In this document: piece by piece, positions 36,301 through 46,330 of the stretch
Layout: every line of letters begins with the position of its first letter
Numbering within the stretch: position 1 is the stretch's first letter
DNA from: Onthophagus taurus
Lineage: Eukaryota; Arthropoda; Insecta; Coleoptera; Scarabaeidae
DNA length: 64,000 bases
Reading direction: 5' to 3'
NCBI RefSeq assembly: GCF_036711975.1
Contig: NC_091973.1
Location: forward strand, 2,666,001 to 2,730,000
Position numbers and translations under genes: made by a program
The notes under the pieces: model-generated
Seen by the model: only the letters and a program-made list of their open reading frames with translations
Databases searched by the model: none
Told to the model about the DNA's origin: nothing

Positions 36301-37660
36301 ATTTAGTGCGGCCGACGTCTTCGAAGTCGGCCGAGGTTATTTCTTATATCACAAACAATACTTAGGGCTTCCATGGGGTGCCATAAACAATTTCTTATTT
36401 TAATAATCTCGGCCGACTTCGAAGACGTCGGCCGCACTGAATATTGCTCATGAACAATACAATAAGCATCAAGTATTGTAATCCAACCTAAATATTATTC
36501 ATAAACAATATTTAGTGCGGCCGACGTCTTCGAAGTCGGCCGAGGTTATTTCTTATATCACAAACAATACTTAGGGCTTCCAGGGAGTGCCATAAACAAT
36601 TTCTTATTTTAATAATCTCGGCCGACTTCGAAGACGTCGGCCGCACTAAATATCATGACCCATACTTAGGGCGGCCGACGTCTTCGAAGTCGGCCGAGAT
36701 GATTTTGTACATAAATTTCAAGCAAATTAGATTTATTGTATTGATCATGGTACTTGGGGCGGCCGACGTCTTCGAAGTCGGCCGAGGTTATTTCTTATAT
36801 CACGAACAATACTTAGGACTTCCATGGGGTGCCATACATAATTTCTTATTTTATTAATCTCTGCTGAATTCGAAGACGTCGGCCGCACTGAATATTGCTC
36901 ATGAACAATACAATAAGCATCAAGTATTGTAATCCAACCTAAGTATTATTCATAAACAATATTTAGTGCGGCCGACGTCTTCGAAGTCGGCCGAGGTTAT
37001 TTCTTATATCACAAACAATACTTAGGGCTTCCATGGGGTGCCATAAACAATTTCTTATTTTAATAATCTCGGCCGACTTCGAAGACGTCGGCCGCACTGA
37101 ATATTGCTCATGAACAATACAATAAGCATCAAGTATTGTAATCCAACCTAAATATTATTCATAAACAATATTTAGTGCGGCCGACGTCTTCGAAGTCGGC
37201 CGAGGTTATTTCTTATATCACAAACAATACTTAGGGCTTCCAGGGAGTGCCATAAACAATTTCTTATTTTAATAATCTCGGCCGACTTCGAAGACGTCGG
37301 CCGCACTAAATATCATGACCCATACTTAGGGCGGCCGACGTCTTCGAAGTCGGCCGAGATGATTTTGTACATAAATTTCAAGCAGATTAGACTTATTGTA
37401 TTGATCATGGTACTTGGGGCGGCCGACATCTTCGAAGTCGACCGAGGTTATTTCTTATATCACAAACAATACTTAGGGCTTCCATGGAGTGCCATAAATA
37501 ATTTTTTATTTTATTAATCTCGGCCGACTTCGAAGACGTCGGCCGCCCCAAGTATCATGACCAATGCTTAAATCGGCCGACGTCTTCGAAGTCAGCCGAG
37601 ATTATATTTTCCAAAAATTCCAAGCTAGATACTCTTACTGTATTATTCATGATACTTGGA
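30395..37660. repeat. Hairpin-core array 3, higher-order mosaic
   Basis: A 7.3-kb block contains several dozen hairpin cores in both orientations. Shared modules include CTTAGGGCTTCCATGGGGTG, the spacer CAAATTAGATTTATTGTATT, and the module ATTGCTCATGAACAATACAA. The start module recurs at 31085, 31589, 31985, 32280, 32784, 33180, 33684, 34307, 34811 and 35922, giving steps of 504, 396, 295, 504, 396, 504, 623 and 504 bp. After 35.2 kb a variant with CTTCCAGGGAGTGCC recurs at 35466, 36579 and 37242. Copies are close to identical, so expansion or conversion is recent. The edges (30395-30480 and 37380-37660) are more diverged. Open frames of 91-95 codons here are by-products. The array lies between AP-3 beta and UBE2F, outside both coding regions. 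Confidence 0.93.
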
Positions 37661-38902
37661 GCAGCCGAAAACGAGCAAAATTAATCAATTTTTCATGATA
37701 AAGCACTCTGGATTCGGAGCATACTACAAAAAAACATTTAAAATAAAAGTTGTAGCAAATTTCAATGGGATTTCAGAGCGGGATTCGGAGCTCCTCTAAT
37801 TTTAGTTCATACTTCACTCTCATAGCATTTTACTGGTTGTAGGCAGGCAGAATAGGGTAATTCTCTGTAATGGCTATTAAATGAGTTTCTTTAAGTAGTT
37901 GTTCTGATTATAGATGTGATGGGAGTAAAAATTGGCCAACAAACAACAAGATCCGCGTGGAGCCAAGCAGGAAATTGTAAATATTTGTGTTTTAAAGTTT
38001 CTTACTGGCTAATTGTACTTTTTTATTATTATTGTTGTTTCCGATTCAACTTAAGATATAAAATCTGATAGAATAAGTTTTACGGACCTTGAAGAAAACA
38101 TCATGTTTGTAGATTGAAATATTTAATATAAAATTTGTTTAATCTCGGTAAATTTAAGAGTTTAAATAAAACACTTGCACACATTTTTTAATCTTAGATA
38201 ACAAAATAAATAAATAGATATGTAAATTACAAGATAATTATGAAAAATATAATATTAAATTTATCAAGTTGGACTAGTTCGTTAAAAATCTAATCTTGAC
38301 AATGTAGGAGAAAAACATTTTCTCGCATAAAATTTTAATTGGCCTAGTTCAAAAATAGACTATTCATTCATTCGATCCTGGGAATTTGAATAATTAAAAA
38401 CTTTAAGATCCATGAGTACGGAAAACAAAAGGCACTTGTAGTTGAATGTTTTTTTAATGCTTCGAAGTATCGCATAACAATAAAAGGCTTTAAAAATTTG
38501 TTTTATATATTCAAATATATACGTATATAGAAATATTTGTATTTAGCATAGGCGGTATTCCCACAAAAAAGACGAACGAAATACACAAAAAGTAGATTAC
38601 CCAAATTCCGCCTGCACCCATTTGGCTATGCTAAAGATTCTACATTATCATTTACACCATTCACAATTTCAAAAAAAATTTCCTAGCAAAAATTTAGTGT
38701 GAAAATACATGCTTCACTTGTACTATCATTATTTTTTCTTTTTTTTAAGACAATTTTTTAAGTATCTTTACACAAGAGAACAACTCTCACTTACATAATA
38801 AAATTATTAATAATTATCTAATTAGAATTACAAAAAATAACAGCTTTAAAGAACACAAAGTCCCTGGCAAACTGGACAACCTCCTAACACCAAGATCTGG
38901 GG
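37661..38902. other. UBE2F 3' flank
   Basis: AT-rich DNA 3' of the UBE2F stop codon. It should hold the UBE2F 3' UTR. No exon or clear repeat was recognised. Confidence 0.55.
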
Positions 38903-39704
38903 CTATTCTTTCGCATATAATTTAACATATTCGCTAACCTTTTTATGAAATTCTTCTTTACTTGTTCTATACATATCAGCTGCTTCTATATTTAAAGGGT
39001 CATCAAAATTTAATAAATCCTAAAAATAATTTTTTTTGTATTAAGATTTTGTAAATTATAAGACTCTGTGTGAAATCCCACATAATGAAATTTAATAAAA
39101 ATTATTTTGGTAATCAATCAAAATGGCTGAACATATTTAGCAGCCAATTTTGAGATATCAATGTGGATTTTCTCATTATCAGTCAGATATATACTTAATT
39201 CTTGATAATAATAAATACATACAGTGAATAAAGCATGTAAACCCCATACAACATCATTTAATCTTCGAATAGGTGACCAACCCAAACCATCTACACTATG
39301 TTGTCTTAATAATGATAGACAGACTTCTCCAGTCTCATTGATATTGGGATGCCACAGTCTTGTTAGACATTTGACTATTGGTGGCTAAAAAAAAAATTAT
39401 AAAAACATGGAGAAGAGAGAGAATGCTATCTACATACAACCATGTTATATTCCTCTGTAACTTTAACAGAAAATTTAAAGCATCCGTCCTGCCAAAAACC
39501 CTCTGTGGGTTTCACGAATAGCAAGAAAGAGCTTAAATCATTGACGTTTTCATAAGTGATTGAACAGTTACTTGGAAGTAATTGAGCCATTTCTTGGGCC
39601 TCTCTAGTAAGCAGCTTGTCTCTTATTGAAATCCTATTATTAACACCATTACTTTGTTCTTGTTGTCTCTTCAAACGTTGCGATAAAGTGATCATTTTTA
39701 TCAT
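38903..39704 (-). CDS. UBE2F: NEDD8-conjugating enzyme UBE2F
   Basis: Three exons join in phase: 39438-39704, 39223-39384 and 38903-39019. They give 181 aa if the first ATG is used, or 178 from the second (MITL, which fits the family start better); human UBE2F has 185. The product is an E2 that passes NEDD8 from UBA3 to CUL5-type cullins with RBX2. The UBC fold is complete. The catalytic cysteine is residue 111 in [15 protein letters not shown], after the HPN motif (WHPNI), and the UBE2F-specific tail [15 protein letters not shown] is kept. The N-terminal basic segment (SQRLKRQ) is the E1-binding extension. It faces the PRA1-family gene head to head across about 0.5 kb. Confidence 0.95.
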
Positions 39705-40221
39705 GTGACGACCGTGAGGGGTTTACTCGAGCGGCGTCCCGGTGCGTTCACGGGCATTTGTTTATGGTTTTAACTACATGAACAACTTTTGAGGTTAGTT
39801 TTTCTTTCTCGCTCTCAAATCTCGAGATAGACACACATGAAATTCGTCAGTATTCAACTTACATTCAAGTGGGGGAAATATATTAAGCGCAATTTTTTAA
39901 AATAAATATTATTATTAAAATCTTTTAATTTTTAAAAATATTAAGATACATTTTGGTGATATAAATAAAAAAAAATGAATTAGCAATACATTAAATAAAT
40001 GCTTACGACATTTTTTTGACGTGCTAAATCGTGATTGGTAATTATTTTGATTGTCGGCTCATAATAGATGATATCATTTCTTATGTTCCTGAAATGTTGG
40101 TTGCATAAGAACTGGGCGCTTGAAGGTTATTTTCTTGCGATGTGAGTTAATTCTGGATTCTGGTCAGTGTGGTTTGTGATAGCGAAGTTTCTAGACGAAA
40201 GCTGTGAAGATTTTTGGTAAA
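39705..40221. promoter_or_regulatory. Putative bidirectional promoter of UBE2F and the PRA1-family gene
   Basis: Only 517 bp separate the start codons of two divergently transcribed housekeeping-type genes, so their promoters must share this interval. No TATA box stands out at a useful distance. The promoter role is inferred from the gene layout. Confidence 0.55.
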
Positions 40222-40904
40222 ATGTTCAAGCCAACGAAAGATAATGGTATGGAATTTGCTCCTTTGCGAACGCTGGGCGATTTTGTGTTGGAATCAGCCC
40301 GGTTTCAATTGCCGAACTTCAAAGATCTTGATAAATGGGGTTATAGAGTGACGAATAATTTGCTCTATTACCAATCCAATTATTTTCTCATGTCTCTTTT
40401 GGTATTCGCTATAATCGGGTAATAATAACATTTTTCTTTTTATTATTATATATTAATTAAATTAATTTTTTTGATATATAGGGCTTTACATCCTGTTAAA
40501 ATGGTATATGGTCTCGCTACCATTACCATTTTGATTCTCATATTCTGGTACACCACCAACGAAAACCCCATGGCGAGTGATTTCAAAAAGAACCACCCTA
40601 TTGTTTCAATATTGTTTGTTCTAGGTGGAATTTATCTTGTCATGAACATGCTTGATTCTATTGTGGTGTTCTTTATTGGTATTTTATTTCCATTCTCAGG
40701 TAAGAAATTGAAATCACTTAAAATCTTGATTATAATTTTATTGAAATTTGTTTAAATGAATTTGTAGCTATATTCATTCATTCTTCTTTACGTTTGAGAA
40801 GTGTAAAGAATAAATTGGTGAACCAAGCAGAAAATTACAAGCTTACTCAAACTCCAATGGGATTTTTTCTTAAGGAACTTGGACTTCGCACAGATGTATT
40901 TTGA
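40222..40904 (+). CDS. Arl6ip5: PRA1 family protein of the ARL6IP5/JWA type
   Basis: Three exons join in phase: 40222-40418, 40482-40699 and 40768-40904, for 183 aa (human ARL6IP5, 188). The product is a four-pass ER/Golgi membrane protein; the human homologue binds ARL6IP1/ARL6 and modulates the glutamate transporter EAAC1. Family marks are MEFAPLRTLGDFVLESARFQLP, VTNNLLYYQSNYFLMSLLV (start of the first hydrophobic pair, about residues 48-66) and IFIHSSLRLRSVKNKL in the C-terminal third. Two paired hydrophobic segments lie at about residues 55-95 and 110-150. The ATG at 40222 is preferred over 40204, since the latter adds residues not seen in the family. AATAAA signals lie near 41060 and 41441. 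Confidence 0.93.
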
Positions 40905-41514
40905 CTGGAAGTGTAAATTACGAAACTTTATGAGGCAGCTCAAGATAATGTGGCGAAGGTGCCTCACTCACAACAGTTACCGTACAGTAAATTTGGATAT
41001 TGATTAAAATAAATAAGAGCTGTGTACTTGAAAGCTTATATATTTTGTTACATAGTAAGAATAAAACTATACTCTTTCAAGTCTTAAAATAGTTATTAAA
41101 ATTTTGTTGTAAACTTGGGAAGGCATAAATTCAAGATAGATTTTTAGATCATAAGGATTTAATATCTTCTATTTTAAAAAAATAGATCGATATGGTAAAT
41201 TTAATTCATCTCCAAACACGCGTTCTCCCAAGTTGAATTTATATTTATACAATAATATACCTTACACTTTCAACTCTACTTAACTTGAAAAATATATCTA
41301 TTTTTTTATATATTTGTTACCTATTTAAGCGTTTTAGGATTTTTTTATTGTATGCTTACGTTATATTTATCTATTTGTGAAATATATACTCTAGTCTTTT
41401 ATTGTATTTAAATTGAATACGCGTTATTATGTATTATTACAATAAAATGTTTTTTGATTCAAATTATTTTTTTCTCTTAAATCACAAGTTGCACAAGACA
41501 TTAATGGTATAACA
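40905..41514 (+). other. 3' UTR and flank of the PRA1-family gene
   Basis: This AT-rich stretch contains candidate poly(A) signals AATAAA near 41060 and 41441. From 41224 onward it is duplicated downstream at 42152-42450, so part of the 3' flank was copied together with the adjoining repeat. Confidence 0.6.
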
Positions 41515-43330
41515 ATACTTAGGGCGTCCGAGATTATTTTGTACATAAATTTCAAGCAGATTAGACTTATTGTATTGATCATGGTACTTAGGGCGGCCGA
41601 CGTCTTCGAAGTCGGCCGAGGTTATTTCTTATATCACGAATAATACTTAGGGCTTCCATGGGGTGTCATAAATAATTTCTTATTTTAACAATCTTGGCCG
41701 ACTTCGAAGACGTCGGCCACCCCAAGTATCATGACCAATACTTGGGGCGGCCGACGTCTTCGAAGTCGGCCGAGATGATTTTGTCCATAAATTAATAAGT
41801 CTATTCTATTTGAAATTTGTGAAAGAAATAATCCCGCCCTGAGTATTGTTCGTGATATAGGAGATAATCTCGGCCGACTTCGCAGACGTCGGCCGTCCTA
41901 AGTATTGTTGGTGATATAGGAGATAACCTCGGCCGACTTCGAAGACGTCGGCCGCCTCAAGTATCATAAACAGTATCTAGAGCGGCCGACATTATTTCTT
42001 TCATATATTAATAAGTCCTATTTTTTTTATCCTATTTGAAATTTGTGAAAGAAATAATCTCGGCCGACTTCGAAGACGTCGGCCGCCCTAAGTATTGATC
42101 ATGACACTTGGGGCGGCCAACGTCTTTGAAGTCGGCCGAGTTTATTTCTTTCTCCCAAGTTGAATTTATATTTATACAATAATATACCTTACACTTTCAA
42201 CTCTACTTAACTTGAAAAATATATCTATTTTTTTATATATTTGTTACCTATTTAAGCGTTTTAGGATTTTTTTATTGTATGCTTACGTTATATTTATCTA
42301 TTTGTGAAATATATACTCTAGTCTTTTATTGTATTTAAATTGAATACGCGTTATTATGTATTATTACAATAAAATGTTTTTTGATTCAAATTATTTTTTT
42401 CTCTTAAATCACAAGTTGCACAAGACATTAATGGTATAACAATACTTAGGGCGACCGACGTCTTCGAAGTCGGCCGAGATTATTTTGTACATAAATTTCA
42501 AGCAGATTAGACTTATTGTATTGATCATGGTACTTGGGGCGGCCGACGTCTTCGAAGTCGGCCGAGATTATTTTGTACATAAATTTCAAGCGGATTAGAC
42601 ATATTGTATTGATCATGGTACTTGGGGCGGCCGACGTCTTCGAAGTCGGCCGAGGTTATTTCTTATATCACGAATAATACTTAGGGCTTCCATGGGGTGC
42701 CATAAATAATTTCTTATTTTAACAATCTTGGCCGACTTCGAAGACGTCGGCCACCCCAAGTATCATGACCAATACTTGGGGCGGCCGACGTCTTCGAAGT
42801 CGGCCGAGATGATTTTGTCCATAAATTAATAAGTCTATTCTATTTGAAATTTGTGGAAGAAATAATCCCGCCCTGAGTATTGTTCGTGATATAGAAGATA
42901 ATCTCGGCCGACTTCGCAGACGTCGGCCACCCCAAGTATCATGACCAATACTTGGGGCGGCCGACGTCTTCGAAGTCGGCCGAGATGATTTTGTCCATAA
43001 ATTAATAAGTCTATTCTATTTGAAATTTGTGGAAGAAATAATCTCGCCCTGAGTATTGTTCGTGATATAGGAGATAATCTCGGCCGACTTCGCAGACGTC
43101 GGCCGTCCTAAGTATTGTTCGTGATATAGGAGATAACCTCGGCCGACTTCGAAGACGTCGGCCGCCTCAAGTATCATAAACAGTACCTAGAGCGGCCGAC
43201 ATTATTTCTTTCATATATTAATAAGTCCTATTTTTTTATCCTATTTGAAATTTGTGAAAGAAATAATCTCGGCCGACGTCTTCGAAGTCGGCTAAGTTTA
43301 TTTCTTTCATAAATTTCAAATAGGTTAAGA
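41224..43330. repeat. Hairpin-core array 4 with a 928-bp tandem duplication that includes gene flank
   Basis: The segment beginning TCTCCCAAGTTGAATTTATA occurs at 41224 and again at 42152 and is nearly identical for about 300 bp, up to AATGGTATAACAATACTTAG. Cores in both orientations follow in each unit (for example from 41594 and from 42540). A third partial block begins near 42936. About 20 cores are present, several with the variants TTCGCAGACGTC or GGCCACC. The array lies between two convergent genes, PRA1-family (plus) and ORP (minus). Confidence 0.9.
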
Positions 43331-43968
43331 AAACAAAATTTGTAGCAAATTTTATTCTTTATTTCACTTTTGCTCTCAGATGCATAAATATCGAGACAAA
43401 TTCGAAAATAAGATTAATTTGTAGTTTTCCAGTTTATTAATAGTAACGCTCTGGATTCTGAGCATGATCTTAAAGGTGTAATATTAGTTATGGCAGTTGA
43501 ATTTGGGGTTTAGTTATTTATTGAGGCATTTAAAGAAAATACTCAGATTGTAATTAACGAAATATATTTCCTAATTCAACACAACATACATATTGTATAC
43601 AGCAAGCAACAATGCATATACATCTCTTAAAAATTAGACTTGACAGGTTATGGGTCTTCTTGTATTGTAACTAATTATAGCTAAATGATCTATTATCTAT
43701 ATATTTGTTTATATTTTTTTTAACGAATCGTTTCAGTACCGGTACAAAACAATTTTTTTTGTTTTTTTGCCAGCGGCACGAAACTTATTCATGTTTGTTT
43801 ATTTACATAACTATTTATTTGCTACATTTACTTCGGTAAAACACATTTTACTCGTATTGCGTTTGGATATATAGGTTTTTAGTGCGTGCGTTTCGCATTG
43901 GCACCGCTTCCCTAAAATTTCCTAGAAAAATATCATAGCAGCCATTATTCTAATTTTCATTGTCCTTT
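43331..43968 (-). other. ORP 3' flank
   Basis: AT-rich DNA immediately 3' of the ORP stop codon on the minus strand, probably its 3' UTR. No other feature was recognised. Confidence 0.55.
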
Positions 43969-45698
43969 TTAAAATATATCCAAATCAGTTGTGTACTGTC
44001 TTTTCCAATAATTCCCATTATAAAGCCAATCATCTTGTTTACTATAAGGATTTGTACCTGCTTGGAACCATCTAAAAAAAATGATTTATTAATATTAATT
44101 TAACAAAAATGTTATTAAATTTTTCTTTATTATTAAATTTGTTGGTAAATATTGCTCAAAGTTTCAATTAACATGACTTGTATAAAAAATGTAATTAACC
44201 TTGGCACCCAATCGTTGGTTTTTTTAGTTTTCCGTTGTTTGCTAGCGTCTCGTTGTTTTTCCTCTAATCGTGTTTTTTCGATGGCTGCACCGTCGATGTC
44301 TCCCTGTTCCAATTTTCTTATATCCGGGCGGAAACGGGAATCCGTGCGGCATATTGTACCATCCATGCCCAAATCAAGCTCGTTGAGCGACATCGCAAAT
44401 TCGGTAAATTGATAATACTAAAAATACGATTTAAATCGTTTAACATCATTTTCTACTTACATCGGCGCTTTGAAGTGGACGAGGAGTAACTTTCCAAATT
44501 TCGAATGAATTTGGTACATCTAAAGAGTAAGTTGATTCGGTTTTGGGCAATTCACCTTCGGGGTATTCGTAAGGAGGAACATCATCTACACTCTAAAAAG
44601 CGATTATTTTAAGTTTAGTATTATTTTTGAAATTTTATTTTACCTCTGCATTTTTAAACGGGCTAACTTTTAAGCTGTTTAGTTTTTGCAAAACTTTTTT
44701 GGGGGTGTGCGATGGCGACTCGTTGGGGCTTTTTGATTCTCTTTTTCCTTTTTGAAGGGATTCTTTTGTGTAATCTTCGTACGAAGGGTAATCGACGCAT
44801 TTTAGAAATTCGGTCCATTTTCCGTAAATGAAATACAATTTTTGTTTGCTGGAAATATTAATTAATTAATTCTTGTTGGAATAATTTTATTATTATTTAC
44901 GATTTATCCTGGATGTATCCTTCAACTTTATGGATGTCTTTTGAGTGCACCCCAGCGGGTTTAAAAGTTAAACATGCTTTAAGACCGTTTGAATGATTGG
45001 TTATTTCCATGTTTCCGTATTGCTCCATCCAAAGTTTTCCTACTATTATGTTATGGACGCAACATTGAACGTTCGTCCAAGTGTAAGCTTCGTTCCATCT
45101 AAAATTTTAGTTATTAAATTCGTTATATGTTAAAAATTGATAATATTGACTTTGGAAATTCAACTGTAACGGTTCCTTTCGGTTGAATCTCAACACTTTT
45201 CCCCCAAAACTTCAACTTGGGGTGTATTGATCCATGAAAAATCCAATCTTTGCTTTCCGCGTGGAAAGCCGATACTGGGGGATGATGACTGACTTGTTCG
45301 CAAATTATCTTGAACTCTTCTCTTTGCAACTCATACGTTTCGCCCAATAGGGGATTAAACGGCTTTCCGAGGCGTTCCCAATTCGATGCCAAAGCACTCA
45401 CGGCGAAACCGGCTACGTATTGCATTCTTGCAATGGGATCTTGTTGTTCGGAAGCAACTCTTAGAAGGTGGGAATATTCCATGTACTCCGCAATCCGTTG
45501 GAGGAAGCTCAATGGTTCGTTGAATACGACGGGCATTGTTATTTTGCTTAATTCTTTTCCTATGCAATTTTTTAAAACTGACCAAATGTTGTAATCGCTG
45601 TGATACATTGGTACTGGTAAAACAAGCCTAAGAAAAATCAAATTAAATACATAAAACATTAAATTCAACATGATTTACCTATGATTATTTCCTGCCAT
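43969..45698 (-). CDS. Oxysterol-binding protein-related protein, ORP1/ORP2 type
   Basis: Seven exons join in phase: 45679-45698, 45151-45627, 44901-45098, 44644-44848, 44461-44592, 44200-44417 and 43969-44071, for 450 aa (human ORP2, 480). The product is a lipid-transfer protein that moves sterol or phosphoinositide between membranes. The OSBP-related domain fills the protein. The diagnostic EQVSHHPP is at residues 117-124, preceded by KPFNPLLGETYEL, and the tail RPDIRKLEQGDIDGA ... NDWVPRWFQAG matches the C-terminal ORP2 region. There is no PH domain and no ankyrin repeats, so it is a short ORP. The first exon codes only MAGNNHR, after an in-frame stop upstream. A longer isoform with a distant first exon is possible. 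The exon 2 donor (GTCAAT) is weak, yet it is the only one that keeps the frame. Confidence 0.93.
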
Positions 45699-46330
45699 AT
45701 TTTAAAACCTCTGCTCAAAAGAACCCTTCCAAATGAAACTGAACTTGTTCGGTACATCCAAGTGGTTTTTATATTAAATTTTTGTATTGTTCTTTAGGTA
45801 TGCGCATAACCATTCATTGCCTAAAATATAAAAGGAAGTAAAATTTTTAAGAAATATTGTTTCATTGAAATAGTGATATAGTTGTTTATTTAGTATCGAA
45901 TGTCGAGGAACAATCGCGTGTTAAAATATCGCAACAATGGTTGTATAAGATTCTAAAATTTGATAAATCGCACACAATAGTGGAAAATTTGATTGACGTC
46001 GTTATTATAAGTTTGATGTATTTTGTAATTAGGTTGTAAAAAATATTAATTTTTAAACTTTTTAATTTACAATGAAATAGAACCCACTTGTAGAACCAGC
46101 TAGTCGTAGTATTGATTTGCTAACTTTAACTCTCCCACATATACTTAAAAATTAAATATTAACAAACAATTTATGCAACACGATTCAAATTTTTTAATAT
46201 TTCTTATTTTCACTTACTTTGCGTTGGCTTCGTTCTTCTTTCAACACTTTGCAAAATCACCAAGCTTTGAATCAATACGCAGCTCAACGTTCGACATTTC
46301 AACTAACTACTGGGTCGCCTAAAACGACCA
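45699..46330 (-). promoter_or_regulatory. ORP 5' UTR and promoter region
   Basis: Upstream of the ORP start codon on the minus strand. A plausible acceptor (TATATTTTAG) at about 45819-45828 suggests a 5' UTR intron, with the first non-coding exon further right. The left edge of the AT-rich satellite begins at about 46331. Transcription start was not located. Confidence 0.4.

Noticed and set aside
30540-37560. TTAGG/TTAGGG strings resembling insect telomere repeats
   Set aside because: They occur once per module within ACTTAGGGC and never in tandem, so they are part of the array unit.
44152-45594. Plus-strand frames opposite the ORP exons
   Set aside because: They are antisense shadows of exons whose minus-strand translation matches ORP1/ORP2 throughout.
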